Positions 46,247 to 58,110 are shown, counted from the stretch's first letter. The stretch is 64,000 nucleotides of DNA from Bugulina stolonifera (GCA_935421135.1 OW285194.1:3560876-3624875), one strand, 5' to 3'. The notes: generated by a model not told the origin, from the sequence alone. Made by a program: numbers and translations.

Positions 46247-47026
46247 CTAACCCTTCGAGATCCAGCTCTCGAGTTCAGTGCAATAACGCTCACGCAAATG
46301 TGGCGCCTGAGCACACTTGTACTCAGAGGACTGAAGCTTCTTGGGAGATTCTCCAGACCTCCGCCAGCTGACCGTCCATTGACCATTTGCAAAGGTGGCA
46401 TAGAAGTCGGGGTCCTCAACCCTCAGATACTTATTAGTGTCGCCACAACGACTGCCGGCTGCTCCACAAGCCAATGACGTATGGTCACTCTGCTGATCAG
46501 GAACCCTGCAGCAAGTACCCGAGGGAGACATTCCCCAGCGAACCGAGTACTTCGAGTCAGAGCCTCTCTGCACAGTGACTCCATCCATGTGATCAATCAC
46601 ATCTCCGCCGAGTAAGCAATCAACTCCCAGATTGCCCAACTCATTCATCACTGGCGCAGAGACATCAAAACAGTGCCCGTGCAATCCAATGATAATCCGA
46701 CAACAAACCCTCACTTTAGAGGCCTTGCCATCAGCCGTTAACAAAGGCCGACTCTGCCTTAGGGCCTTTCCCACCACCACTCGCGGACTGACCAGAGTCC
46801 GCTCGCTTCCAGTGTCAACCAGACACGAGAAACAACGACCGTTCAGAACGGCCTGAATGACTGGCATTCGACTATTTGTTGTAGCCGTACCAGTGGCCCC
46901 CGACAGCGCCAGGCTATCTCGCGGTACGCATGCACCGCTCAGCACTTCACTCGTTGTTGAGGAGCGAGGTGCTCGGCGATTAACGCCTAGTTGCTGGTGT
47001 CCATGGCGGAGGATGCGGCGCCCCAA
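46247..47026 (-). CDS. aspartic protease segment of gag-pol
   Basis: Contains CLVDTGSERTLVSPRV, the catalytic Asp motif of retroviral-type proteases, followed by a hydrophobic flap region and VDCLLGGDVID. It overlaps the gag ORF by 40 bp in the -1 phase, consistent with gag-to-pol translation by frameshifting, but no classical slippery heptamer is obvious. Confidence 0.75.
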   Translation of the reverse strand: MGRRILRHGHQQLGVNRRAPRSSTTSEVLSGACVPRDSLALSGATGTATTNSRMPVIQAVLNGRCFSCLVDTGSERTLVSPRVVVGKALRQSRPLLTADGKASKVRVCCRIIIGLHGHCFDVSAPVMNELGNLGVDCLLGGDVIDHMDGVTVQRGSDSKYSVRWGMSPSGTCCRVPDQQSDHTSLACGAAGSRCGDTNKYLRVEDPDFYATFANGQWTVSWRRSGESPKKLQSSEYKCAQAPHLRERYCTELESWISKG

Positions 47027-47973
47027 GTTGCACCCTCCCCTGGAAAACCCGACTGGCTATCCTCCAGCCCTGCAGCCGCTGCAGGCGGCTTCGGTGCAGG
47101 ACACTCCTGCACCCAGTGATCGGTGCTGCCACACCGAAAACACCCTGCCCTCTTGCCAGAAAAGCGCTTTGAAGGCTGCTTACCGGAGAACGCCCGCCTA
47201 CTCACGGTACACTTCTTCACCCGGTGTGGACCTCCACAGCGGAAGCAACTAGCAGTGCTCCCCGTCTGCTTACCCGAAGCAGTAGCAGCGGCAGTGACAG
47301 ACGGCTGTGCTGATCCAGCACGCTCTCCCACTGCCCTCCTCGATGCGAGCTTCCCTTGCACCCGGGACAACAGCACCCCAAAGTCGACGGTGTACGCACC
47401 TTCGTGCGTCACCGCCCACTCATAGACTGAGGCTGGGAGTCCCTCTATGAACTTAATCCGAAAACTAAGGTCTGTAGAGGACAGCCCCAGTCTACCAGCA
47501 TACCTCTCCAGCCTGTCGAGGTACACGCCAACCGACTCTCCCTCCTGGAGTTGGAGGTTGCCAAACTGACGCCAAGCCTCCTGCCGAGGCATGGCGTACT
47601 CCGCTGTTAACACAGCGTTCACACCGTCCCAATTAGACGCCTCGTGTACCATCATCCGTCTGTACACTCGAGCAGCATTGCCCCCCAGCATGTATGCTAG
47701 CAGGTCGGTTGGAGACACTCTCTCCAACCCACAGTACCTCTCGTATTCACGCAGCCACGCTGCCACGTCTACTGACCCATCGCCAGTAAACTGAGACACT
47801 TGATTCCTGATTCGGTCCAAAATCGAACCACGTGCCTGATTGAGCACACTGGCAAGCGTGCCAGCATCCACCAACAGAGTGGTGGGTTCCCTCTCTGGCT
47901 GGCTTGACGACTCACCAGAAGTCTCATCTTTTAAGCCAGGCTTACTCATTAATAACAAACGAAAACAAAACAA
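46987..47973 (-). CDS. gag with two zinc knuckles
   Basis: 328 aa. The capsid-like helical region contains LDRIRNQVSQFTGDGSVDVAAWL and WRQFGNLQLQEGESVGVYLDRL. Two zinc knuckles follow: CFRCGGPHRVKKC (C-x2-C-x3-H-x4-C) and CFRCGSTDHWVQEC (C-x2-C-x4-H-x4-C). It would package the element RNA. This is the only long intact ORF of the element. Confidence 0.85.
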   Translation of the reverse strand: MFCFRLLLMSKPGLKDETSGESSSQPEREPTTLLVDAGTLASVLNQARGSILDRIRNQVSQFTGDGSVDVAAWLREYERYCGLERVSPTDLLAYMLGGNAARVYRRMMVHEASNWDGVNAVLTAEYAMPRQEAWRQFGNLQLQEGESVGVYLDRLERYAGRLGLSSTDLSFRIKFIEGLPASVYEWAVTHEGAYTVDFGVLLSRVQGKLASRRAVGERAGSAQPSVTAAATASGKQTGSTASCFRCGGPHRVKKCTVSRRAFSGKQPSKRFSGKRAGCFRCGSTDHWVQECPAPKPPAAAAGLEDSQSGFPGEGATWGAASSAMDTSN

Positions 47974-48042
47974 AATGCATTAACGTAATTAAATAAGTGG
48001 AGAAAAACAATTAATTAAATAAGAAAAAGAGCCGAAATAGCT

Positions 48043-48350
48043 TGTTGTCTTACTGAACAGCACAGTTACAGTAAGGACAGAGATAATGATAAATACGCAG
48101 TAGCAGTACCAAACTGCTTATCGATGGCTCTCCGACCTCCCCTTAGCCACCACCTACGCCACCTACGAGTTGGCTACCAGAGCACAACACTGTTAGATAA
48201 TAATAATTGAATAAGGTGAGCACAGACACAATGAGACTTCCACTCCGCACAAATACGTTTGTGCAACTGACCGCAGTCCACTGGCTGCTGTCCCAATCAA
48301 TGCGCATGCGTCTCGTCTCGTTCACCACGTGACCATTCGAAAACCTCACA
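48043..48350 (-). repeat. 5' LTR of the gypsy-like element
   Basis: 308 bp, direct copy of 42575-42868. Divergence between the two indicates an older insertion than the element at 17.6 kb. Confidence 0.85.
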
Positions 48351-48589
48351 CGACCTATATAATTTTCAGCTCCCAGAATGCTGCTGGATACCTCTAGTAT
48401 CCTAGCAACTAAATGTTACAGCAGTTTCAGCTTGATAAAAGCTCATACAGAGATGAAAATAAAATGAAACCCCATTGGAAAAAGTTGCCCGGGGCGGCAG
48501 CTGCAGTATTCTAGGACCCAATGGGTTAATGTAGTAGTGTAAGTTACTGAAAGAATAGCAGTATTTGTTCTGTGTCAAGGAAAGTGATG

Positions 48590-49190
48590 GTAATTTCTCA
48601 TTGGTGTGAGTGATGTTCATCCACTTATGCCCATCATAAGGAAAGCTAAGGACAGTTTACTTGTCAATCCAGGAGTAGGGTAGATCTACATGTACATGTA
48701 CTCAGGCCCACCAGGTAGAATGCGACGACAGGTTAAGTGAGTTTGACAGTAGAGAATAGTTGGATACAAATTAAGATACAAGGACTGACCTGCTGCATTG
48801 TTGATGACAGAAAAGAAAACCATCTAAATGTACTTGTACCTGGTTAAATACTCACAGTGATAATTCAGGTGTTATGTAACATTATTGAATATGATAAATA
48901 TGCTCATTTGGCTACGTCAAATCATTGTTCTATAAAATATATATACATGCACCATCATTCTTAGTTTTAATCCATGAGTGTAGATTGACTTTTGGCAAGC
49001 AGACAGAAAGACTACAATATATTCCACCATTGTTCTGTGTATTCTGCTAGAAGATTAAATCTTCTCTCTGTTAACCAATGAAAATACAAACCATGGACTG
49101 ATGAATTGAATTCCTCAGTACAAAAGCTGAAAAAAGCAACTGGACAAAGGAACAGCAGGGCGAAAGAAAGAATACTTCGAAAGGTTTCTA
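48590..49190 (+). promoter_or_regulatory. conserved upstream region of defensin-like copy 3
   Basis: Blocks here recur upstream of copies 4 and 5: GTAGATTGA near 48982, TTCCACCATTGTTCTGTGTATTCTG near 49022, the near-palindrome AAGATTAAATCTT, and CTCAGTA.AAAAGCTG. At the TATA position the sequence is TACAAAA (49119), one base off the TATAAAA of copies 4 and 5. Confidence 0.55.
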
Positions 49191-49192
49191 AG

Positions 49193-51008
49193 ATGAAGAG
49201 CTACACACAGCTCATTATGATGATCTTGTTATTTACATGTTGTATATTCTGTAAGTATTATCAAGTATACAACTGAAAATAAAATTTAAATTACATGTAA
49301 ATTTGTTTAAATGTTATCTAGCTACAATCATGGCTGTTCAGTAAACTACATTGTATAAGATTTGATTGTTTAGCAAATTTCAATCTTAATTTGTAGAACA
49401 GCTACAAGTGCAACGGTACAATTGGAAAACTGTCATATCAGCTATTGTGTTGAGACTTGCACCCCTAAAATTTACATGCATGTCAGTGTTTATCAGAAAT
49501 TGGAGTAAACAAGCAGTTGGCTGGCGAGTGGAACAAATGTGAATGATATACATGTAACTGTCCACTGTATACATGTGTTACATGTAGTAGAACGGACAAT
49601 TCCAAATTCTTGCCGCGCATACAATGTGCAGTATTATTGTATTATTGACTTCACATAACAATGGTATAGAGTTCAGTGTTTGGGTCCAGCAATTTACATG
49701 CTATTAGCTACAGAGATGTGCAAAATAGTTGGGACGCTGTAATGCAGTAGCCAAATTCCGAGTGCACTTTTAGTTCTACCATTATATCAGTTGTTTTCCA
49801 TCAAAAGGTGTAAATATATATATCATTTGAATCCTCTCACCCTAAGGAAGCCATTTATATTTATTCCAATTGTGTTATCACACCTCCAGGAAAGTTAAAA
49901 TGCATTATACATTTTGAGTCAAGTTCTGCATACACGACCAAAAGTCGCCCCTAAGGGATTGATTTATGTCTTAGACAGATTTGTCTGCTAGCAATGGGCT
50001 TCAAAAGATTTTCAGACTTCACTCAGAGCATAAGGTCTTCAATCGTTGGATAATTTTTCGCTCATTTACCTGCAATATTTTTATAAATTGGCTGTAAGCT
50101 GCAGTTAAAAGAATCGCTATTTCATGAAATGGCCACACTTCAGGACAAGAAGTTGACCACTCTACTCTTGCATATTGATAAGACAATCAGAGAAAATTCT
50201 ATTAAATAGTGCATTCTAAATTATACTGTGTAAACTTCATCAGAAGGTGGAAGGAAATTGGTACTATGAAAGATTTTAGAGCTAGAATAGAAACTCCCTG
50301 TCTTGAAGCATGGCCGTTACGAAAAAACAGTAATTTTTCTAACTGCTTACAACAAATTTATGCAAATGTTGCAGATAAGTAGACAAAAAGTTATGCAAAA
50401 TTTGAATACCTTATGCTCTGAGTGACGTCTAAAACTCTTTTGAAGTTCATTGCTAGCAGAGAAACTAGTCTAAGACTTAGATTAATCCCGTAGGGGGCGA
50501 CTTTTGGTCATGTATACAGAACTTGACTCAATGTGTATAATGCATTGTAACTTCACTGGAGGTCTGATAATGTGATTGAAACAAGCATAAATGGGTTCTT
50601 TAGAGTGAGAGGATTCAAATGATATATATATTTATAACTTTTGATGGACAACAACTGGTATAATGGCAGAACTAAAAGTGTATTCGAAACTTGGCTACTG
50701 CATTGGGGCGTCCCAACTATTTCGCACACCTCTGTATTTGATTTGGACATTTCGTTTGATCCTAGATTCCAGTGATGAAATATTGAATTACTGTCATTTC
50801 AGGCACCACTAAGGCTGAATTAGGATGTCCGCGTGATAACACTGAATGTAAGAAAGCTTGTCGTTTTCTGAAGCATAGCAAACTTGGTGGTTGTGGTGTG
50901 TTAAGATGGAGAAAATGCCTGTGTATGGGACCCAAAGGCTTCTGGCGCGATTATTTCTATTGGAGGAGGCTAGAGAACTGGAGTACTCCATATCACTATC
51001 ATGGCTAG
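49193..51008 (+). CDS. secreted defensin-like (CS-alpha-beta pattern) peptide, copy 3
   Basis: Exons 49193-49250 and 50803-51008, joined by a phase-1 GT-AG intron, give 87 aa. The signal peptide begins MKSYTQLIMMILLFTCCIF. The mature part begins KAELGCPRDNTEC and follows C-x6-C-x3-C-x10-C-x7-C-x-C. The gamma-core GGCGVLRWRKCLC is strongly basic, and the tail GFWRDYFYWRRL is aromatic/basic, ending YHYHG. The 1.55 kb intron is mostly a 1 kb fold-back element. The cationic hydrophobic composition favours a membrane-active or antimicrobial role (inference). Confidence 0.85.
49711..50734. mobile_element. 1 kb fold-back element (hAT-like ends) in an intron
   Basis: The whole unit is a giant inverted repeat. 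It starts CAGAGATGTGCAAAATAGTTGG and ends with the inverse, and the arms pair over at least 350 bp each with moderate divergence (for example CCAAAAGTCGCCCCTAAGGG against its mirror near 50490). The CAGAGRTG ends suggest hAT. Flanks TATTAGCT and TATTTGAT agree at 6 of 8 bases, so the target duplication is uncertain. Confidence 0.75.
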
Positions 51009-52200
51009 TGAGCTGAGTGCATCTCTGCAGTGTAAAATTCTGTCTTACAGACTCACAATTATGACTTGGCGTAACTGTAAGCAATAATCCTATCATAATA
51101 TCAGAACTTACACAGACATCTGTTTTAATTATTATACTTAATTATGTTTTATTAGAAGCTTTATTTCAATTATTAAAGAATTGTGTATAAATATATGTAG
51201 CTTCCATAATGAACGCGCTGCTTTAGAATGCCAGTATTTTTGACATTGGTATAGAACAGTCATGGCAAGTATATTTTCACTAGAGTAATAGACAATAAAC
51301 ACTTCAGCCATCCAATTAATTGTGCTTGTCAAATAAATTATTCTTAGTTAACATGGAATGTTCATGTACATTCATAAACTCGACTTACAAGTCTACATTT
51401 ATATGCTAAATTTTTATCACTTTTGCTGCTCTTACCACATGGCTGGTGGAATATTGCAAGTGTATCTTACAATTTACACTAGACACCATACACAAGTATT
51501 TCACTGGACATACTGCATTCTTACTAACTGTGTCTTTCTAAGTTAAAAGCAATAAACCAGTATAAAATTATCTGTCTCCAAAATGAAGTGGCTTATTACC
51601 GATTACATGTAATCTGTTGATGATTACAATGTATATTTATTTTATTTAGCTGAAAGCTGCCAATAAGTCAACAAGTTCCAAACAATGGAATAATTAACAA
51701 TGCATAATATCCCATAATTATAAACAACTAGCTTTCTACTAGAGCATCTGTTGTTACTAATGTTGAGCATACGTACATGTACATGTACATGTATGTTATG
51801 CAACAAATAATACCGATTTGTAACTGCAGTCACTGCCAATTTGGCTGGAAATATCCTGTTCCCTGATCTCTTTAAGTACATTGTAGCTGCTAAGTTAACA
51901 TGGTACTTAGTCACGTTATATCCATCTATGCTTTCAGTACAAATGTCAAATAGTTAAAGAGTTTCTATTTATTCGGGACTATATGACAAAAGGAAGACAA
52001 TTTCTTCATGCCTTCTACAAGCGTTCAGATAGTGAAGGAAAGTTGTGGGTAGCCCATTTCCCTGTGCTTATGTATTCCTGTAGTCCTGCATTTCATATGC
52101 TTTATGTTAATTGCCCTTTTTTGACGTTTGGATTAGAAAACAAAAATGATTATATTTACAGTATCTGTCTGGATAAGTCTATTTTATTTTGTTCTAGTGC
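51009..52200. other. 3' flank and intergenic DNA
   Basis: AATAAA near 51294 is a candidate end signal for copy 3. No other gene is supported. Confidence 0.4.
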
Positions 52201-52260
52201 CATAATGGATTAGATAGTGCTGTAATGGGTTAGATAGTGCCTTAATGGATTAGATACCAC
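52201..52260 (+). repeat. three 20 bp tandem units
   Basis: TAATGGATTAGATAGTGC-like units repeat three times with small changes. Confidence 0.6.
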
Positions 52261-53390
52261 ATGCAGAACCAGCACCACCATGATCAGAATCCTGCTGGTG
52301 TAGGTGTAGGACCATCCTGTCTTTGTGGTGTTGAACTTCTTCTTGACCCTGAAATTATGTGGTTTAGCAGTGTTGTGTCTAGTGTCTAGTGACTGGAAGA
52401 GATGGATGTCTGTGCAAGGTTTTTACATGTTGGTCCAAAATAATACATGTGAGGTCTGTGTAAGTGTACAATTATTGTGTGGAAAATCTAACAATAAAGT
52501 AACACATTGCGATGGATGCTTCATGACTTACTTGATTTCTTTCCCCAGTTATAATGTTTTACCCAAATATCTTATATGCATTTAGGGATATTGCAGAGAA
52601 ATCGGCTTTCTATTACCTACAGTTAGTCATGAGAGTTTATGGAGGACAAGAAGTTGTCTCCTCATTGTACTTATAACCCCAAGTACATGTATATGAGACG
52701 TTCTGTTGCTAATTTAATTCTACTTCCATGATGTTTGAAATAAAAACAAGTGAAGATATGTGGCTAAGCACTATGTCATCAAAGGTGTAATAGTAATTTA
52801 TAAACTCTTGGTTAACTGGATTACTAGAATACATAGACTAATTTTTTCAAGACCTCTAGCTACATTGAAATGTAAACAATGTTTGCAACAATCAATTCAG
52901 CTTTTGGATTGGTTATAATTAATTTTGGAACTCCTCCTTCTTTGAGCAGTAAGCGCCCAGCCATGTCAAACCTGAGTGAACACACATTTATAGTGTGGAT
53001 GGTCCTGGTGTGTCTCTTCTGGAATGCTGGTTCTGCATAATGCCAGTGCCGTGACCCACATCAGTGTATACCTGCGTGTCTCTACATTGTATGTACAAGA
53101 GCCAGAGTAATCCAATAGTGCAAGTTTAGTAAGATTATCACGCACAATCATTAGTTAGGGAGTTTCATTCCTGTCTCCAACGTTTATCTGAGAAATATTT
53201 TGTCTGTTAGAGCAATAAAAAATGAATTGAGCATATAAATAAATACAGAAATTTAGTTGCTAGTTGGTTACTCTGGTTAAAAATTAACTGTAAGCTTTAA
53301 AATGCAAAATTCAGGAGTTTAATACACATATTTCAAAAACAGATCTTTCTTAGATCAATGAGGCACTTCAGCTGATGGTATCTCTATCAG
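52261..53390. other. intergenic DNA
   Basis: No gene supported; short ORFs only. Confidence 0.4.
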
Positions 53391-53940
53391 AAGGCAGTCC
53401 ATCTAGTGCAAACAGCGGTGTGTGGTCAGTAGCGCACATGCATGTACATGTACATAAGCACATCTGATTGAAGCATTGTTCATATAATATGGCACTAATA
53501 GAGGATGGAAAGTCACAGTGAGCCATTGAGCATGTTAAGCTGATAAAATTGTCGAGATCAGGGCAGCAGATTTTAGAAACACAGCTGAAAATAGTACAGA
53601 GATGATAAACAAAAACGGATTGTATTAAAGCCAGATAGCACTTGGTTCTGATTGGTCTAGACATTTTCAAAGCGTATAATTATTACCTTCTTCATAATTA
53701 AAGGCATTTGTGAGCTATTTTCATGGCTGCCTGTGTATTTGCTTTAAAGTTCAGTTTGTTATCAACAGCTATGCCCAGATATTTAAAATAGTTCACTTGT
53801 TCTACTCCAGTGCCACGATTGACTAGATTACCACAAGTGGGGTTGTCCCTCATCATCCTTGTCCCAAGGCGGACTAATGTTCGGAGCAGAGCTCTACATC
53901 GATTATTCTTGTTATTCGAATTCATAGAGATTCGGCTCAT
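53391..53940 (-). pseudogene. LINE reverse transcriptase C-terminal remnant
   Basis: On the minus strand, VNYFKYLGIAVDNKLNFKANT (53940-53698 ORF) is the conserved post-palm segment of LINE reverse transcriptases. A following frame with SRPIRTKCYLALIQSVFVYHL and LDNFI matches the next part of such proteins. Stops and frameshifts separate them. The catalytic palm and both ends are absent. Confidence 0.7.
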
Positions 53941-54488
53941 TTATTTTTCTTGAGTGAAACTAAAATAACAGAAGTGAATAATGATGTAACATACAATAGA
54001 AAATAATAATGATATGACAAAAAATACAGTTGAACAGGACATGTAAACCAAATAAAATATTACATAAAATAATATAAGAGACTCGCCTCAGTGCTCCAAT
54101 ATGTCTACAAATTTATATTGATATTGATATCAATGTAAGTATGCTAGTTAGTACTGCAGTTATGTGTGTTCATGAGGAACTGAACCCCCACTGAAGGAGT
54201 CAACCCACTGGAATCCACAAAACCCCACGCAAGCCAAGCAGCCAGTCCAGCCACTGCAGCAAGCCCAACAGCCACTGCTTCAGACAATGATGAAAGCTTT
54301 TTCCATCATTGTCTTAGGCACACAATCACTATCCAGCATCGCGGTGGTCACACCAATCACCACAGTCCCAGCGGCAGCTGCACTCATGTTACTGATGATG
54401 GGCTCTTTAGTTTCCGATAGAAACATGATGGGAATATTTTTAATTGGTGTGAGCAATGTTCATCCAGCTATACTCATGATATGGAGAG
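53941..54488. other. intergenic DNA
   Basis: No gene supported. The last 60 bp (from about 54440) match 48600-48660, the upstream duplication of the defensin-like copies. Confidence 0.4.
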
Positions 54489-54492
54489 TTAA

Positions 54493-55243
54493 AGGTGGGC
54501 TGTACTGAAAGTTTCAGAGTTATTTTCACCAAAATAACAATGTTACTATTACTTGATACCTCTACAAACACATCTAAACTGTTTTAGTAGTAGCTAATAG
54601 ACGCTAAACTACAAAAAAGTACCCCCAAAATTTCTAAAATAACCATAGTGATTTCAGCATTAGGAGTTGTCTCCACCTAGCTTTACGTCAATTTTCAAAA
54701 CTTCTACTTTGATTATCTCAACTCTGACACGCTATATAGAAGCAATATTGAGCTCTCACAACTGTTTTATAAGAGATACAGTGTTCATTCAATAAAACAG
54801 ATACTAGCAATTATAGTACTACGTTCTACAGGTTCAACACACCAGTCTAATAAGAATGCATGTTATTCATGAGATAAACAAGTGGCCTATATTGACCAAT
54901 CAAATTGCAAACTCAAGTCATTTGATAATTTTTCACAACGAATTGTGTTTTTTATTGTCTAGGAATATTAACTAGCATGTGCTCTACAAACCCATTTTTT
55001 CGTTTTGTGATATTCCTAGTACAACAAAGATAAAAACTCAATTAAAATTTCTTGTTTATAATAACATAATTAGTGGTCTCGCATTCACTCCCCCCAATGA
55101 TGCAATTCACTAGTTTTAACAGAGCTGGGTACCATGATGACATCATGTATCCCAGCTGGTATTGTACTAACTGGTTCAGCTGCTACTAGGCTTTCTAATG
55201 GTGTATTCAACTCATAACGTCAAAATTTCAGTACAGTCCACCT
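54493..55243. mobile_element. TTAA-flanked MITE (Kolobok/piggyBac type)
   Basis: 751 bp with terminal inverted repeats AGGTGGGCTGTACTGAAA and TTTCAGTACAGTCCACCT, flanked by TTAA on both sides (54489-54492 and 55244-55247). AGG ends with TTAA duplications suggest Kolobok; piggyBac ends usually start CC. The interruption is confirmed by 48590-48740, which carries the uninterrupted flank sequence. It has no ORF. Confidence 0.85.
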
Positions 55244-55247
55244 TTAA

Positions 55248-55878
55248 GGGCTAAGTCAATTCAGGAGTAATGTAAACCAACTCAAGCTAGTACACCAGGT
55301 AGAATGACGCAACACGTTAATGGGGCTTACCAGGATTGCTAGTAGTGAATAATCTGAAATGCATTATGATGCAAGAAAGTTACCTCAATATGACAGAACA
55401 CACAACTTATCTGATTAATAATACTTACAATATGAGTTGAGTTGTGATGTAGCATTTTTAGATAGGATGAATTTATGTGTATGGCTATGCCACATTATTG
55501 TCTACTGATTTACCAAACAGCATGATTGTCTAATTCTATTCAATTTAATGAAAATGCATCATCACAACTATTTGTAATTCATGATTGTAGATTGATTTTT
55601 TTAACAAACAGACAGAAAGACCTCATTCCACCATTGTGCTGCATATTCTACTTGAAGATTATATCTCCCCCATAATGTAGACAGAAAGTTGCGTACCAGA
55701 CAATGGATGGTCTGACCGATTGTTTAGCAATACTATACATCACTGATCAATAAAGTTCCTCAGTATAAAAGCTGGGAGAGAAGCAACTGCAATGTGTAAC
55801 TAAAGTTACGTTAAGCCCTGGCATCATTTTTACAGATTTGAACAGCAGGACGAAGGAATACTTCTAGACGCTTCTAAG
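55248..55878 (+). promoter_or_regulatory. upstream region and TATA box of defensin-like copy 4
   Basis: Homologous to the upstream regions of copies 3 and 5: ACCAGGTAGAATG, TTCCACCATTGTGCTGCATATTCT, then CTCAGTATAAAAGCTGGGAG with TATAAAA at 55764-55770, 109 bp before the ATG. The leader between TATA and ATG is longer than in copy 3. Confidence 0.6.
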
Positions 55879-56914
55879 ATGAAGATCTACACACAGTCCA
55901 TCATCGTAATCTTATTATGCATATTATGTAAGTATTATTATTGTATAACTTCAAACTAAATCCTGTTATTTGAAAGTATTTTATCTAATGTCACTTCAAC
56001 CATGTTGCGCAGTTTAATGAATTAGAAGATTCTTGTTCAGCAAATTTCTATCTGGATTTGTGAAACACTTTACATGTACATGGGTAAATATACACTAAGC
56101 GTATTTGGAAACCGTACCGGTTCATATAGCACTGGTCTAACTATCCGAATACAACTTGAGCGTTCAGCCGTGACTAGTGCTTGCTCTGAAGGAGAATTCC
56201 CTCGCTAAATGAATATACTCTATATTATTATTGCCAGGCACGCCTTGCCTTCCGTTATAACTAGCGCTATATTATTGAATAAAATATATTGTTATTGCCG
56301 CAGATTGCTATTTATAAGCTTGCACGTTGCAATATCCGAATATGTCTACTGTATACGCAATGGATATTGTGTTTATAACCTAAAATCCACATGTGCAATG
56401 TATACTATGTAACTGTAAGGCTGCTGGTTGCTTTGTTTTGGCAAGTTGACAAAGTGTGAATAACATATTACATTTGTAACAGCACACTGTATATTACAAT
56501 AAAAGGTCTCGGAATTTTCAAATTTTGCCGTACATACCTGGGTGTAATTGAAGATGGTCAATTAATAGTGTATCATCGACTTCATGTCGATGGTGCAGGG
56601 TTGACCGTTAGAGTCCAGCTGATTAAATACTGTTAGTAGAGTGGTTTGTACATTTCATTTGATACTAAATTTTAGTAGTGAAGTACCAATTTCCTATCAT
56701 TTCAGGCATCGTTATTGCTGAGTTAGGATGTCCAGATGATAATGATGAATGTCACAATGCTTGCCGTGCGCTGAAGGGTATCAGCCGTGGTGGTTGTGGT
56801 TGGTTTAGACCACGAAGATGTCTGTGTGTGGGACCCAGAGGCTTCTGGTATAGGTACGACTATTTTAGAAGGCTGTCGAGATCTGGTGGCTTATCTAACT
56901 ATCATGGCAAATAA
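55879..56914 (+). CDS. secreted defensin-like (CS-alpha-beta pattern) peptide, copy 4
   Basis: Exons 55879-55927 and 56706-56914, joined by a phase-1 GT-AG intron, give 85 aa. The signal peptide begins MKIYTQSIIVILLCILC. The mature part begins AELGCPDDNDEC, with the family spacing C-x6-C-x3-C-x10-C-x7-C-x-C. The gamma-core is GGCGWFRPRRCLC and the tail GFWYRYDYFRRL, ending NYHGK. An AATAAA near 57130 is a likely end signal. It is the closest paralogue of copy 5, and the duplicated block extends at least 1.2 kb downstream of both. Confidence 0.85.
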
Positions 56915-57890
56915 AGCTGAATAGGGGTGTCTCCGCAAAGTGAGCAGGAATGTGCAACCCAAAACGAGTTTGACTTGGCATAACATGACGATTCAGATCT
57001 ACATATATAATTCTAGTATACATGTAACTATGGAACTTACATTTGCATGCACATGATTGTGCTACTTAATCTACTTTTTTGTACACATACAACTTTGTTA
57101 GTTCATGTAACATGTAAAATATTTAAGATAATAAATTTGTCCTCTCACAACATCAGATTGACTCTTGAACTCTCTCCAAGGATATAAAGCAATAAGACAT
57201 CTGAAGGATTACCAATGTTGATGGAGATCAATCCTAAAGATATTCATGGAAGCACTATCATTACCTAATGAGCATCAACTCTATGGTATTCCAGTCTGAT
57301 TCAGCTAGTTGTCTGTTCCATGGCATATCGCATGTCAAATGACTTATGCTACTTAGTGTTCATCACTGCATATTAGCATTATTTTATTAAAAACAATAAA
57401 ATAATTATACTCATTTAAGTAGTCTTCCACACACTATGGATTATTGATCAATGGTTGTTCTTTTTAACATTAACAATTGGCTACAGTTGGAGGATTTAGA
57501 ATTTCTGACTCTAAACACTTTGAGACCTCAGGACGAGCAGTAACTACATGCATGCTTTCTCATTGGGGGCTTGAGGGGGAGTAGTATACTGGCCCTTGAG
57601 TTACATTGTATATGTATATTCGAAAAACTGCTATGACCGTAATAATAAATATATGATCCTACAGATTTGGAGAGAGCAGGTATTTCTTTGTGTTGGTCAC
57701 ATAAAATTTACAGCACTGTATCTATAAGACAAAAGCTTTAATTAGTTGTTAAAACAGACGGCTACAGTGAGAAAACTTGGGATTTGTGGTTCATAAAAAC
57801 CTAAAATGGCAACCATAGGAATAACTTAATTCTGTATATAGTTGGAAGGGTTATCAGTTGAGCTCATTATAATAAATTTACATTAAATGA
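56915..57890 (+). repeat. downstream block duplicated after copies 4 and 5
   Basis: 57126-57840 aligns with 60640-61320: GATGGAGATCAATCCTAA, CCTAATGAGCATCAACTC, GTATTCCAGTCTGATTCAGCT and ACTTTGAGA are shared blocks. It contains no ORF. It is part of the tandem segmental duplication and is conserved enough to suggest either recency or function. Confidence 0.65.
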
Positions 57891-57891
57891 A

Positions 57892-58110
57892 AAGGTACAG
57901 GTACATGTACATACACTGGTAAGCAGTAGGCATTCTCTGGGTTAACTGTACAGGTACATGTACATACACTGGTAAGCAGTAGGCATTCTCTGGGTTAACT
58001 GTACAGGTACATGTACATACACTGGTAAGCAGTAGGCATTCCCTGGGTTAACTGTACAGGTACATGTACATACACTGGTAAGCAGTAGGCATTCTCTGGG
58101 TTAACTGCTC
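57892..58110 (+). repeat. 54 bp tandem repeat, four units
   Basis: Units of GTACAGGTACATGTACATACACTGGTAAGCAGTAGGCATTCTCTGGGTTAACT occur four times with almost no variation. The duplicated region at 61380-61425 has a single, diverged unit, so the array grew after the duplication. Confidence 0.85.

Larger units (their letters stand above)
42575..48350 (-). mobile_element. decayed Ty3/gypsy-like LTR retrotransposon
   Basis: LTRs 42575-42868 and 48043-48350 (TGTGAGG...TAACA read on the minus strand) enclose gag, protease, reverse transcriptase, RNase H and integrase in that order on the minus strand. The flanks CAACC and CGACC (4 of 5 identical) may be an aged 5 bp target duplication. A purine tract GCTGGGGGAGA lies just inside the 3' LTR. 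I could not see a TGG-type primer site inside the 5' LTR. The pol frame has in-frame stops, a frameshift and a nested solo LTR, so this copy is dead. BEL/Pao affinity is less likely. Confidence 0.9.

Noticed and set aside
57892..58110. CRISPR-like regular repeats
   Set aside because: Units are contiguous without distinct spacers, and the DNA is eukaryotic.
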